From: an alpha proteobacterium AAP38
GTDB lineage: Bacteria; Pseudomonadota; Alphaproteobacteria; Azospirillales; Azospirillaceae
Direction: 5' to 3'
DNA length: 64,000 bases
Assembly: GCA_001296005.1 (NCBI GenBank)
Contig: LJHR01000015.1
Span: 124,001-188,000, forward strand
Below, piece by piece: positions 28,534-36,716 of the stretch. Below the pieces are notes generated by a model. That model saw nothing but the letters and a program-made list of their open reading frames with translations, was not told where the DNA came from and ran no database searches. The position numbers were made by a program, and so were the translations under genes. Position 1 is the stretch's first letter, and every line of letters starts with the position of its first letter.

Positions 28534-28949
28534 CAGCAAATCCTCCCATGGGCGGCCCCGTGGCGGGGCACTCGTTCATTGCATTTGGATGACGTATTCA
28601 TGACGGAGAGCTCCCGGCACGGGCAAAGATGTCGGGTACTTCACCAATCCGGGCAGGTACACGGCAAGGTCATCAATGATGTGCCATGCGAATGATTTAG
28701 GTCGATGATGGGATCGACCCGATCAATATTGGCCAGCACATCAATACAGGCACAGAGTGGCGGGGTTTGTCACAAAACTGTAACCCCGACCTTTGGGTGG
28801 GGGTGGCGATCCCTGAAATGGCGTGGCGCGGCTGCCACAGGTGGCGGGCATGGCACCCTGTCAGGCGCGGCATTGGTCAGGGTCGCGACTTGCCCTTATG
28901 GTCCGCCTCGCCTTTCCCGCCACCTTTCCACGCGCCAGGGCCGACCGAC
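28534..28949. other. Divergent intergenic region between porin and purB
   Basis: No gene is supported in these 416 bp, although a frame runs through part of it into purB. Besides the Pho-box-like direct repeat (28767-28784) I see no strong promoter, hairpin or repeat. Confidence 0.5.
28767..28784 (+). promoter_or_regulatory. Pho-box-like direct repeat
   Basis: TTGTCAC-AAAA-CTGTAAC follows the PhoB consensus layout of two 7-mers separated by an AT-rich 4-mer, with about three mismatches in total. It is oriented towards purB, 166 bp before its start. A chance match is possible. Confidence 0.25.
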
Positions 28950-30245
28950 ATGATCCCCCGCTACTCCCGCCCCGAAATGACCCGCATCTGGGACCCGGAG
29001 AACCGGTTCCGCATCTGGTTCGAGATTGAAGCCCATGCCTGCGACGCGCAGGCCAAGCTGGGCGTGATCCCGGCGGACGCCGCCAAGGCCGTGTGGGACC
29101 GCGGCGCCTGGGAGATCGACCGCATTGACGAGATCGAGCGCGAGACCAAACATGACGTCATCGCCTTCCTGACCAACCTGGCCGAACATGTCGGGCCGGA
29201 GGCACGCTTCGTCCACCAGGGCATGACCAGCTCTGACGTGCTGGATACGTGTCTGGCGGTGCAGATGACTCAAGCTGCCGACCTGCTGCTGGCTGACCTG
29301 GACAAGCTGCTGGACGCTCTGAAGCGCCGCGCGCTGGAACATAAGTACACGGCCACCATTGGCCGCAGCCACGGCATCCATGCCGAACCGACGACGTTCG
29401 GCGTGAAGCTGGCCGGCCACTACGCAGCCTTTGCCCGTAACAAGACGCGCCTGTTGGCCGCCCGGGCCGAGATTGCCACCTGCGCTATTTCGGGTGCCGT
29501 CGGCACCTTCGCCAATATCGACCCGTTCGTGGAAGAATATGTGGCTGAAAAGCTGGGCCTGACCGTGGAGCCGCATTCCACCCAGGTGATCCCTCGCGAC
29601 CGCCATGCCATGTTCTTCGCGACCATGGGCGTGATCGCCGCCAGCCTGGACAATCTGGCGACCGAAGTCCGCCATCTGCAGCGGTCCGAAGTGCGCGAGG
29701 CGGAAGAGTATTTCTCGCCCGGCCAGAAGGGCAGCAGCGCCATGCCGCACAAGCGCAACCCGGTGCTGTCGGAAAACCTGTCGGGCCTGAGCCGTATCGT
29801 ACGCGGCTATGTCACCCCGGCGCTGGAGAATGTCACCCTGTGGCATGAGCGCGATATCTCGCACTCCTCCGTCGAGCGCATGATCGGCCCCGACGCCACC
29901 GTGACCTTGGATTTCGCCCTGGTCCGCGCCACGGGCCTGATCGAAAAGCTGGTCGTGTACCCGGAAAACCTCCAGAAGAACCTGGACATGCTGGGCGGCC
30001 TGCATAATTCGCAGCGCATGCTGCTGGCTCTGACCCAGGCGGGGATGAGCCGCGAAGACGCCTATCGCGCCGTACAGCGCAATGCCATGCCGGTCTGGCT
30101 GGAGGGCAAGGATTTCCGCACCATGCTGAAATCCGACGCCGAGGTGATGAAGCACCTGACGGAGGCTGCCATCGACGACGCCTTCGACCTGGGCTACCAC
30201 ACCAAGCATGTGGACACGATCTTCCGCCGCGTGTTTGGCGAGTGA
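28950..30245 (+). CDS. purB: Adenylosuccinate lyase
   Basis: PurB cleaves SAICAR and adenylosuccinate in purine synthesis. The 431-residue protein starts at ATG 28950; the frame is open upstream to 28767 without homology. [15 protein letters not shown] is the usual alphaproteobacterial start. Fumarase/aspartase superfamily motifs are present: SSDVLDT near residue 91, [14 protein letters not shown], and the signature [11 protein letters not shown] near 264 with the catalytic serine loop. It is followed by a strong terminator. Confidence 0.97.
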   Translation: MIPRYSRPEMTRIWDPENRFRIWFEIEAHACDAQAKLGVIPADAAKAVWDRGAWEIDRIDEIERETKHDVIAFLTNLAEHVGPEARFVHQGMTSSDVLDTCLAVQMTQAADLLLADLDKLLDALKRRALEHKYTATIGRSHGIHAEPTTFGVKLAGHYAAFARNKTRLLAARAEIATCAISGAVGTFANIDPFVEEYVAEKLGLTVEPHSTQVIPRDRHAMFFATMGVIAASLDNLATEVRHLQRSEVREAEEYFSPGQKGSSAMPHKRNPVLSENLSGLSRIVRGYVTPALENVTLWHERDISHSSVERMIGPDATVTLDFALVRATGLIEKLVVYPENLQKNLDMLGGLHNSQRMLLALTQAGMSREDAYRAVQRNAMPVWLEGKDFRTMLKSDAEVMKHLTEAAIDDAFDLGYHTKHVDTIFRRVFGE

Positions 30246-30298
30246 CCGGAAGCGCCGACGGCAGACATGCCGGCGGCCTGACACTTCTGTAAGATTGA

Positions 30299-30332
30299 GG
30301 CCCCCGCACGACAGCAGTGCGGGGGCCTTTTT
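30299..30332 (+). terminator. Rho-independent terminator after purB
   Basis: An 11-bp GC-rich stem (30299-30309 with 30317-30327) has a 7-nt loop and ends in TTTTT at 30328-30332. Confidence 0.93.
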
Positions 30333-30544
30333 CTTGGGTTCAGGCTGCTATGAACGGCAGGGTTTGTCCAGATTCTGAGGGCGCTTCATGCCACCCCTTC
30401 GAATTTCCTGAATGGCCTCTGGGGCGAAAGGCAGCGGCCGGAAGCCCCATGCCAATGCATGTCAGGATTGCATCACGCCATTCGGGGGATTGGGCGGCAC
30501 TGTTGGGGCAAACGTCCATTGGCGGACAGTCCGGCACCCGTCCC

Positions 30545-30560
30545 TGTTCATTTTCGAACA
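30545..30560. promoter_or_regulatory. Candidate upstream activator site
   Basis: TGTTC-N6-GAACA is a perfect inverted repeat lying about 150 bp before the predicted sigma-54 start site, a usual position for an enhancer-binding protein. The matching activator is not encoded nearby. Confidence 0.35.
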
Positions 30561-30675
30561 ATCATCGCGATGGCCCCGTCACCGATCCGCCATCATTTGG
30601 CTTCTTCTGTCACTTTATAGCCAAATTTGCTCTCAATGTGCCCGTATATTTTCCAGAATATGCAAAAATACCGGT

Positions 30676-30691
30676 TGGCACAGTCTTTGCT
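30676..30691 (+). promoter_or_regulatory. Sigma-54 (RpoN) promoter
   Basis: TGGCAC-N5-TTGCT matches the -24/-12 consensus, with GG (30677-30678) and GC (30689-30690) exactly 12 bp apart. The predicted start is near 30702, 31 nt before the first small gene. Confidence 0.8.
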
Positions 30692-30732
30692 GATACAGGG
30701 TCATCGAAAGACATGAACCCACGGAGATGAAG

Positions 30733-30885
30733 ATGACCAGCCTGACGAACCAGATCGAAGCCGCCGATGACAACATCGTGGAAAGCTTCTTCGCCTCGCT
30801 GCCGACCGCCGCCGACATGATCGAAGCGGTCGCCGTTCTGGCCATCGGCGCCCTGATGACGCTCAGCCTGCATGTGATGCTGTAA
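30733..30885 (+). CDS. 50-residue single-span membrane peptide A
   Basis: ATG 30733 has ACGGAG six bases upstream; the neighbouring ATG 30727 abuts that site and is less likely. The peptide is 50 residues: an acidic N-terminal half (IEAADDNIVESFFASLPTAA) and one hydrophobic C-terminal helix (VAVLAIGALMTLSLHVML). The C-terminal 24 residues align without gaps to peptide B, both having IEA just before the helix, so the two are paralogues. It has no cysteine or catalytic motif. It sits directly downstream of the sigma-54 promoter. I do not recognise the family. The helix with a glutamate just before it faintly resembles Flp-type prepilins, though the usual Gly cleavage residue is missing here. 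Confidence 0.7.
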   Translation: MTSLTNQIEAADDNIVESFFASLPTAADMIEAVAVLAIGALMTLSLHVML

Positions 30886-30933
30886 GCCAACGACACCTTC
30901 CCCCCGACATTATCGAGATCAAGGAGAAACCCC

Positions 30934-31086
30934 ATGTCCGCCTATATCAACGCCGCCGCCCATGACGCTGATGAAGTCCTGTCCGGTTTCGGTGCCTTCC
31001 TGAAGGACGGTGTCAGCGCGATCGAAGCCGCCACGGTCCTGTCCGTCGCCGCCTTCATCGCCATGGTCCTGAATACGCTGCTTTGA
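30934..31086 (+). CDS. 50-residue single-span membrane peptide B
   Basis: ATG 30934 is preceded by AAGGAG at ideal spacing, 48 bp after peptide A. It too is 50 residues, with an N-terminal polar half and a hydrophobic C-terminal helix (TVLSVAAFIAMVLNTLL). The segment FLKDGVSAIEAATVLS resembles the processing region of Flp/Fap prepilins, where cleavage after Gly leaves Glu at position 5; the following Tyr is Ala here and the C-terminal half of an Flp pilin is absent. It could therefore be a minimal pilin-like peptide, a small membrane regulator or a toxin-like peptide. Its own good ribosome-binding site and its paralogy with A argue that it is translated. Confidence 0.7.
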   Translation: MSAYINAAAHDADEVLSGFGAFLKDGVSAIEAATVLSVAAFIAMVLNTLL

Positions 31087-31129
31087 TACGCGGTTCAGGA
31101 TCGATAATTCATTGAAATGTGACCCAGCC

Positions 31130-31375
31130 TCAGTGCCGGGTCTGGCCCAGAACCCAGGATCCGACGATGGCCGCACTTGATACGGCCTCCGCTTCCGGGT
31201 GGTGCCACTGATAGACTGCCATGGCGACGTCCAGGCAATGCGTATCCGGCACACCACGCGACCGCATTTCGCGATAGGCGCGGGTGACGGCGGAACGGCA
31301 GCAATCGCCACTGCCCGCCCCCGGATGGTCCGCACAGGGCTGGCCCAGAAATTCCTTGGGAATGTCCCGGCCCAT
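31130..31375 (-). CDS. Small protein of unknown function downstream of fur
   Basis: This 81-residue frame starts at ATG 31375, only 4 bp after the fur stop, so translation may be coupled. The sequence includes GQPCADHPGAGSGDCCRSAV and a helical part with REMRSRGVPDTHCLDVAMAV, giving four cysteines and several histidines that could bind a metal. No signal peptide or membrane segment is seen. I do not recognise the family. Its tight spacing to a metal regulator and balanced composition make it more likely real than a chance frame. Confidence 0.5.
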   Translation of the reverse strand: MGRDIPKEFLGQPCADHPGAGSGDCCRSAVTRAYREMRSRGVPDTHCLDVAMAVYQWHHPEAEAVSSAAIVGSWVLGQTRH

Positions 31376-31379
31376 CGGG

Positions 31380-31838
31380 TCAGACCTTGGAGCCGTGGCC
31401 ACCGGGAACATAGGTTCGCTCCACGATGGGACGGTCCTTGCGCACCCCATACAGTTCCAGGCGGTGACCTATCAGGCGATAGCCCAGCTCATCGGCGATC
31501 TTCTCCTTGATCTTCTCCAGCTCCTCGCTGGAAAACTCCACCACGTCGCCCGTCTGCACATCGATCAGATGGTGGTGATGTTCCTCGCGCGCCTCTTCAT
31601 AGCGGGCGCGGCCATCGCCAAAATCCAGCCGTTCGATGACATTGGCTTCCTCGAACAGGCGCATGGTGCGATAGACGGTGGCGATGGAGATATGCGGATC
31701 AATCTCCACGGCCCGCCGGTAAACCTGCTCGACATCCGGATGGTCTTGGCTGTCCGACAGCACGCGGCTGATGACGCGGCGCTGTTCAGTCATCTTCAGG
31801 CCCTTCTGGACGCAAAGCTGTTCGAGGCGGGATGGCAT
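31380..31838 (-). CDS. fur: Fur/Mur-family metalloregulator
   Basis: This metal-responsive repressor starts at ATG 31838 (152 residues); ATG 31865 would add nine. The winged-helix recognition segment is HISIATVYRTMRLFEE and the metal-binding linker EEHHHHLIDVQTGDVVEF. The CxxC found in enterobacterial Fur is replaced by VQTG, as in alphaproteobacterial Fur/Mur proteins, which respond to Mn2+ or Fe2+. Whether it senses iron or manganese cannot be told here. The 81-residue gene follows on the same strand. Confidence 0.9.
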   Translation of the reverse strand: MPSRLEQLCVQKGLKMTEQRRVISRVLSDSQDHPDVEQVYRRAVEIDPHISIATVYRTMRLFEEANVIERLDFGDGRARYEEAREEHHHHLIDVQTGDVVEFSSEELEKIKEKIADELGYRLIGHRLELYGVRKDRPIVERTYVPGGHGSKV

Positions 31839-31944
31839 GTCCGTCGTCTCCGATCCGGTTCTCATGGCGAATGATCCGCCAACATATGGACCATCCCGCG
31901 CGCCAAGGCGAGGGGGATGGACATACTCATTCGATAAATGCGCC

Positions 31945-32319
31945 TTATACCTGCGTCAAGGCCGCCTGTTCTCGGCCCAGCAGCCGTAGCAGCGCCGATA
32001 GCTGTGCCGGGGTCAGCCGCGCAATATCGCGCGCCAGAAGGTTGGCGACCAGCGTATGGTCAGGTGTCAGGCCCGCCGTATCCACGGTAATGCGCGGATC
32101 GGACAAAGCCGCCAGCCGCTCCACCTCCTCCGCCGCGTCCCAGATCAACCCGAAATAGGTGCAGATCTGACGCAGCAGCATGGGTGACGGCAGGCCCTTA
32201 TGCCCATGTTCCAGCGCCGACAGGTAGGCCGAGGAGATTTCAAGCTCATCCGCCATCTGCTTCAGGCTGACGCCTTTTTCCGCACGGAGCTGGCGGACAC
32301 GGTTGCCAAACGGGGTCAT
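31945..32319 (-). CDS. XRE-family DNA-binding protein
   Basis: In this 124-residue protein, from ATG 32319, the helix-turn-helix covers residues about 5-60 (VRQLRAEKGVSLKQMADELE then SSAYLSALEHGHKG). The C-terminal half is helical with repeated Leu and Ala and ends in LSALLRLLGREQAALTQV, perhaps a dimerisation region. It resembles a widespread alphaproteobacterial family of single-domain regulators with no assigned target. It lies upstream of fur but over 100 bp away, so it is probably separate; it diverges from the Hsp70-like gene. Confidence 0.85.
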   Translation of the reverse strand: MTPFGNRVRQLRAEKGVSLKQMADELEISSAYLSALEHGHKGLPSPMLLRQICTYFGLIWDAAEEVERLAALSDPRITVDTAGLTPDHTLVANLLARDIARLTPAQLSALLRLLGREQAALTQV

Positions 32320-32504
32320 GGGCACCGAACGGAACGACGGGATCAGGGAGCCGTAGCATAATGGTCGAAGGGGTGGGCGCAAAGCCCCGGCTTTCCTGCT
32401 TCCTTTTACGCATCTTTCCTTATTCCGAGTCGATAGGTGCTTGACGCGACCGGCCCCGCCTCTTACAACCTCGCCCCTTTTGCCGGATTGAAGGGTTCAG
32501 GATC

Positions 32505-33755
32505 ATGGTGGCGTGCGGGCTGGATTTCGGCACTTCCAATTCCACGCTGGGCGTGGCGGATGAGGCGGGCAGCCGCATGCTGGCGCTGGAAGGCGACCAT
32601 GAAACGCTGCCCAGTGCCATTTTCTTCGATTTCGAGACCCACCGCCCCGCCTTTGGCCGCGCGGCCATCAATGCCTATGTAGCGGGTGGCGATGGGCGCC
32701 TGATGCGATCCATCAAATCCGTGCTGGGCACCAGCCTGATTGATGAAGAAACATTGCTGGGCCGCCGCCGCGTGGGCTTCCGCGAGGTCATCGGCCTGGT
32801 CATTCGCCATATCAAGGAAGAGGGTGAGCGGCGTTGCGGCCGGGAACTGACCCATGTGGTCCATGGCCGCCCTGTGCATTTCGTGGATGGCGATGACGCC
32901 GCCGATCAGCGGGCGGAAAACGCCCTGGCCGACATTGCACGGGCCAGCGGCTTTGCTGATGTCAGTTTTCAATATGAACCAATCGCGGCGGCGCTGGCCT
33001 ATGAGGCACAGATCAATGCCGAACAGATCGCCCTGATCGCCGATATCGGCGGCGGTACATCGGACTTTTCCATCGTACGCATCGGGCCGGATAGGGCTCG
33101 GCGGGCGGAACGCGCCGATGACATCCTGGCCAATGACGGTCTACGCATCGGCGGTACCGATTTCGACCGGCTGTTGAGCCTGGAGGCGGTGATGCCGCAT
33201 CTGGGCTACCGCTCCCCCCTGCTGCGCCAGGGGCTGCTGACGCCCAACCATCTTTATGTCGATCTGGCCACCTGGGCCAAGATCAACTTCCTCTACAGCC
33301 CCGCTGTTCTGACCGATGTAGAACGGCTGGTGAAGGAGGCAAAGCACCCGCAATTGATCCGCCGGCTGGTCACAGTGCTGGAGGAGCATCTGGGCCATGC
33401 GCTGGCCATGAAGGTCGAAGAGGCAAAGATCGCCCTGTCGGGATCGAACACCCACGACATCGACCTGTCACTGGTCGAAAAGGGTCTGGAGGCGCCGTCC
33501 ACCCGCGGGCGTCTGGGGAATGCGGTGGCCGATCCGGTGGAAAGGCTGGCGGCCATGACCAAAGACTGCCTGCGTCAGGCGGGCTTACGCGGGGATCAGG
33601 TGGATGCCATCTTCCTGACCGGCGGTTCCACCCTGCTGCCCGCCGTGCGCAGCGCCATCACGGGTGCCGTGCCCGAGGCCCGGATCGTTGAAGGCGACAA
33701 GTTCGGCGCCGTCGGCCTGGGCCTGACCATTGAGGCTGGGCGGCGGTACGGCTGA
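32505..33755 (+). CDS. Hsp70-family protein (YegD-like)
   Basis: This 416-residue protein has the actin-like ATPase fold of Hsp70: phosphate-1 loop CGLDFGTSNSTLGV at the start, phosphate-2 loop IADIGGGTSDFSIV near residue 178, and the adenosine motif LTGGSTLLPAV near 369. It lacks the substrate-binding domain and lid of DnaK, as in YegD-type proteins, so it probably is not a general chaperone. The function of this subgroup is not established. It stands alone on the plus strand, divergent from the XRE gene and convergent with the DUF599 gene. Confidence 0.88.
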   Translation: MVACGLDFGTSNSTLGVADEAGSRMLALEGDHETLPSAIFFDFETHRPAFGRAAINAYVAGGDGRLMRSIKSVLGTSLIDEETLLGRRRVGFREVIGLVIRHIKEEGERRCGRELTHVVHGRPVHFVDGDDAADQRAENALADIARASGFADVSFQYEPIAAALAYEAQINAEQIALIADIGGGTSDFSIVRIGPDRARRAERADDILANDGLRIGGTDFDRLLSLEAVMPHLGYRSPLLRQGLLTPNHLYVDLATWAKINFLYSPAVLTDVERLVKEAKHPQLIRRLVTVLEEHLGHALAMKVEEAKIALSGSNTHDIDLSLVEKGLEAPSTRGRLGNAVADPVERLAAMTKDCLRQAGLRGDQVDAIFLTGGSTLLPAVRSAITGAVPEARIVEGDKFGAVGLGLTIEAGRRYG

Positions 33756-33770
33756 CCCCCGCCGCCGCCC

Positions 33771-34511
33771 CTACATCCCACCCTGGCTTTTTCCGCCCAC
33801 CGGCCGCTCGCCCATGCCGTGCGCGGAATAGCGGGCGACGGCGTCGAAGGCGGCGGAGCGGAACTGACGACGCCATAGGACGTAGGTGACAAGCGCCACC
33901 AGCGCGATGAAGGCATAGGGGTGGATCATCCAGCCCAGGCTGGCGAAAGCGTAGTAATAGCCACGCAGGCCGCGATTGAAGCTGGTGATGGCGAGCGTCA
34001 TCATCTTGGCCGCCGCCTTGGCAGTCGTCAGCGCCTCTTCCCCCGGATCCAGCGGCGCACCGCCGATCAGCGCGATCGTGTAGTTGAACTGCCGCACGGC
34101 CCAGGTGAAGGAAAAGAAGCTGTAGACGAAGATGGCCAGCAGCAGCAGCAGCTTGGCCTCGAACACCGTCCGGTCGGTGGGGTTCGTGAAACCCAGTTCC
34201 ATCACCACCTTATAGGCACTGTCGGACGAGGCCAGCACGCCCAGCAGACCCGCCAGCACCAGGACCGTGGTGGAGGCGAAGAAGGAGACGCTGTGGATCA
34301 GGTGGCCCATCAGCATGCTGTCCATCACCCGGTTGTCCCGGTACAGCATGTTGGTCATCCAGCGGATGCGGATGCGCAGCATATGCTGGTTCAGGCTGGT
34401 GGGTGACCCCTGGCGGCGGTCGGTCAGCCAGCCATAGCCCCACCAAAGCAGCACGAACCAGATGAACGCCACCCCATCAAGCAACGTCAGGGACGAAAAC
34501 AGCGGCGGCAT
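33771..34511 (-). CDS. DUF599 family membrane protein
   Basis: This 246-residue inner-membrane protein has four hydrophobic regions (about 8-28, 70-92, 115-138 and 195-213). RIRWMTNMLYRDNRVMDSML and FFSFTWAVRQFNY are characteristic of DUF599. No function is assigned to the family. It follows the pentapeptide-PilZ gene on the same strand by 9 bp and is probably in the same operon. Confidence 0.85.
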   Translation of the reverse strand: MPPLFSSLTLLDGVAFIWFVLLWWGYGWLTDRRQGSPTSLNQHMLRIRIRWMTNMLYRDNRVMDSMLMGHLIHSVSFFASTTVLVLAGLLGVLASSDSAYKVVMELGFTNPTDRTVFEAKLLLLLAIFVYSFFSFTWAVRQFNYTIALIGGAPLDPGEEALTTAKAAAKMMTLAITSFNRGLRGYYYAFASLGWMIHPYAFIALVALVTYVLWRRQFRSAAFDAVARYSAHGMGERPVGGKSQGGM

Positions 34512-34520
34512 GGCAAACCC

Positions 34521-36005
34521 TCAGGCCAAGCGATAACGCGGCGCCACCAGCCCGTTGAGATAGGTCTTCAGCTCGGGCGTCAGCGGCTCGAATTTCACTG
34601 ACACGGAACGGGTGGCGGCGTCCAGCGCCATGACCCGCGCCTGCACCGGAACCGGGTCACCCGCCCCCGGGGCGGCCACCAGCAGCGTGACCAGTTCACC
34701 TTCCTGATAAAGGGCGGGATCGGCATCGATGGCCATCCCGCCGAAGGACCAGTTGCGGGTGCGGGCCGTTCCCTTGCGGCTGCCCACGGCCAGGGGCGGC
34801 TGCACGAAACGGCGCAGGCGGCGGCGCTGCTTGGCATCGCCATCGCCGGCGCGGGTGGCGCCCGCCAGATCGGCGCCACGCATATTGACGCCGGTGACGA
34901 TGGCGCCCGCCAGATCGGCCTTGCGCAGGATAGCCCCGGACAGGATGGCATTGGTCAGGTCGGCACCGCGCAGGATGGCGCCGTCCAGATTGGCGGGCCA
35001 GCTGCGCCCTCCCGACAAGGTCTTGGCCGTCAGGTCCACGCCGGCCAGATGCGCACCCGACAGGTTGGCCCGGCGCAAGGTGGCGCCCGACAGAACAGAC
35101 CCGTCCAGCACAGCCTCCGTCAGGTCGCTATAGGACAGATCGGCCATTTCCAGCCGGTTATCGGCCCAATCGGCGGCAACCAGACGGCAGCGGCGCAGGC
35201 GGGCACCGGCCAGGTTGCGGCCATGCAGGACCAGCGGGTCCAGTTCCGCCATGTCCAGATCCAGGCGTGCGCCCTTGGCCCCGCCAGTTTCGATCCATTG
35301 TTCATGGGCGTCGATCATGGCCGACAGCTCCGCCGACGGAATGCGCCGCCGGCTGGGTGAGGCGATCATGGTGGTCACACCTTCGGGCAGATGCTTGCCG
35401 CGCGACAGCATCTCACTGTCCACCATGGTACCCGCCAGCTGCGCGCCCATCAGATTGGCGCCCGTCAAATCGACGCCCAGCATCACGCATTTCGACAGGT
35501 CGGCCCCGGCCAGATCAGCATCCATCAGGTCCGCACCCGTCAGGTCGCATCCCGTCAGCTTCGCCGAACACAGGATGGCACGTTCCAGCCGCGCCTCCGT
35601 CAGGACGGCGGCGCCATCACGCTTGGTGGCCCCGCTGCTATCGGACAGCGTGCCCGACCGGAAATCGGCGCCACGCAGAATGACGTCGTTCAGGGTGGCG
35701 CGGTGCAGATTTGCGCCGCGCAGGTCGGCACCCGACAGGTTGGCGCTGGTCAGTTCCGCCCCTTCCAGATCGGCGCCGAACAGATCGGCACGGGCCAGAT
35801 CCGCACCTTCCAGGTTGCAACCCGACAGGTTGGCCCCGGCCAGCTTGGCCTCCGCCAGACGCGCGCCCTTCAGCGTCAGGCCCGACAGGTCCTGGAAGGC
35901 CAGTTCAGCGCGCCGACCGCCCTTGCCGTCAAGCCATTGACGGTGAAGCTGGAATTCCTTGCGCAGGAACTCCACATCGCGGGCGGGCGTGCTCGTGTTG
36001 GTCAT
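34521..36005 (-). CDS. Pentapeptide-repeat protein with C-terminal PilZ-like domain
   Basis: In this 494-residue protein two blocks of A(D/N)LxxA pentapeptide repeats, at about residues 45-200 and 250-385, should form right-handed quadrilateral beta-helices; they are separated by a linker with GVTTMIASPSRRRIPSAELS. The last 100 residues carry a basic start (RRRLRRF), RTRNWSFGGMAID in place of the PilZ [D/N]xSxxG motif, and a beta-barrel-like pattern to the end, so I infer a PilZ fold that may bind cyclic di-GMP. No signal peptide is seen; the protein is probably cytoplasmic. It precedes DUF599 in an apparent operon. Confidence 0.85.
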   Translation of the reverse strand: MTNTSTPARDVEFLRKEFQLHRQWLDGKGGRRAELAFQDLSGLTLKGARLAEAKLAGANLSGCNLEGADLARADLFGADLEGAELTSANLSGADLRGANLHRATLNDVILRGADFRSGTLSDSSGATKRDGAAVLTEARLERAILCSAKLTGCDLTGADLMDADLAGADLSKCVMLGVDLTGANLMGAQLAGTMVDSEMLSRGKHLPEGVTTMIASPSRRRIPSAELSAMIDAHEQWIETGGAKGARLDLDMAELDPLVLHGRNLAGARLRRCRLVAADWADNRLEMADLSYSDLTEAVLDGSVLSGATLRRANLSGAHLAGVDLTAKTLSGGRSWPANLDGAILRGADLTNAILSGAILRKADLAGAIVTGVNMRGADLAGATRAGDGDAKQRRRLRRFVQPPLAVGSRKGTARTRNWSFGGMAIDADPALYQEGELVTLLVAAPGAGDPVPVQARVMALDAATRSVSVKFEPLTPELKTYLNGLVAPRYRLA

Positions 36006-36108
36006 TGGTCGTTGGCCCCGAAAACCGGCATTGGTGATTTTGTTATCTGCACCCTACGCTAGAGAATACCGCTCCACAATGCGGCGAAGCGATGTGTTCC
36101 GGGAATGG

Positions 36109-36136
36109 TTGACCCAACCTGTTCGTCACGTATAAT
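36109..36136 (+). promoter_or_regulatory. Strong sigma-70 type promoter
   Basis: TTGACC (36109-36114), a 16-bp spacer and a perfect TATAAT (36131-36136). The predicted start is about 26 nt before the thioesterase ATG at 36169. Confidence 0.75.
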
Positions 36137-36168
36137 ACGACCGTTCGTTCTTTTTATGCTTAACCCTG

Positions 36169-36681
36169 ATGGATGCCGACATGACCCGCCGCAGCCGCAC
36201 CTATGACTGGGACGCCCGCCCCCTGGACCCTGCCCTGCTGACCCGCCTGCCGGGGATCGAGATCATCCGGATGATCGCGCGCGGCGACCTGCCGGCGCCC
36301 AGCATGGCCGCGACCCTGGGCATGGGCCTGCTGCTGGGCGAGGTGGAGGAAGGCCGCGTGGTGTTTGAAGGGGAGCCGGGCGACCATGTGCTGAACCCGC
36401 TGGGCACCGTCCATGGCGGGTTCGCGGCCACGCTGCTGGACAGTGCCATGGGCTGTGCGGTCCATACCATGCTGCCCGCCGGGGCCGGCTACGGCACCGT
36501 GGACCTGAAAGTCAGCTTCCTGCGCCCCATCCTGCGTGATGCCGGCATGGTGCGGGTGGAAGGCAAGGTGATCAATGCCGGTCGTACCCTGATGCTGGCC
36601 GAGGGCCGGGTGGTGGGCCGCGACGATGGCAAGCTTTATGCCCACGGCACCTGCACCTGCTTCGTCCAAGCCGGAAAATAG
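36169..36681 (+). CDS. PaaI-family hotdog thioesterase
   Basis: This 170-residue acyl-CoA thioesterase has the hotdog fold. The signature LGTVHGGFAATLLDSAMGCA near residues 82-101 carries the HGG and the catalytic aspartate, and VDLKVSFLRPI follows as the central strand. The N-terminal 30 residues are longer than in the smallest PaaI proteins. ATG 36169 is used; ATG 36181 is an in-frame alternative. Substrate is unknown. It stands alone, driven by a strong sigma-70 promoter, and ends just before the convergent ribbon-helix-helix gene. Confidence 0.88.
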   Translation: MDADMTRRSRTYDWDARPLDPALLTRLPGIEIIRMIARGDLPAPSMAATLGMGLLLGEVEEGRVVFEGEPGDHVLNPLGTVHGGFAATLLDSAMGCAVHTMLPAGAGYGTVDLKVSFLRPILRDAGMVRVEGKVINAGRTLMLAEGRVVGRDDGKLYAHGTCTCFVQAGK

Positions 36682-36716
36682 ACCGCCTACACTATTATTT
36701 ATTCATCTTCTAGTAG

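Larger units (their letters stand above)
30333..30732. other. 400-bp regulatory region ahead of two small genes
   Basis: This stretch lacks a convincing gene; the 137-codon frame through it shows no recognisable protein features. It contains an inverted repeat (30545-30560) and a near-consensus sigma-54 promoter (30676-30691), so I read it as a long enhancer-dependent control region. Confidence 0.55.

Noticed and set aside
28896-30284. A 462-codon frame antisense to purB
   Set aside because: purB motifs are complete on the plus strand; the antisense product is His/Gln/Gly-rich with no family features.
30317-30730. 137-codon plus-strand frame after the purB terminator
   Set aside because: It starts inside a terminator hairpin, has no ribosome-binding site and runs through the sigma-54 promoter; its sequence shows no protein features.
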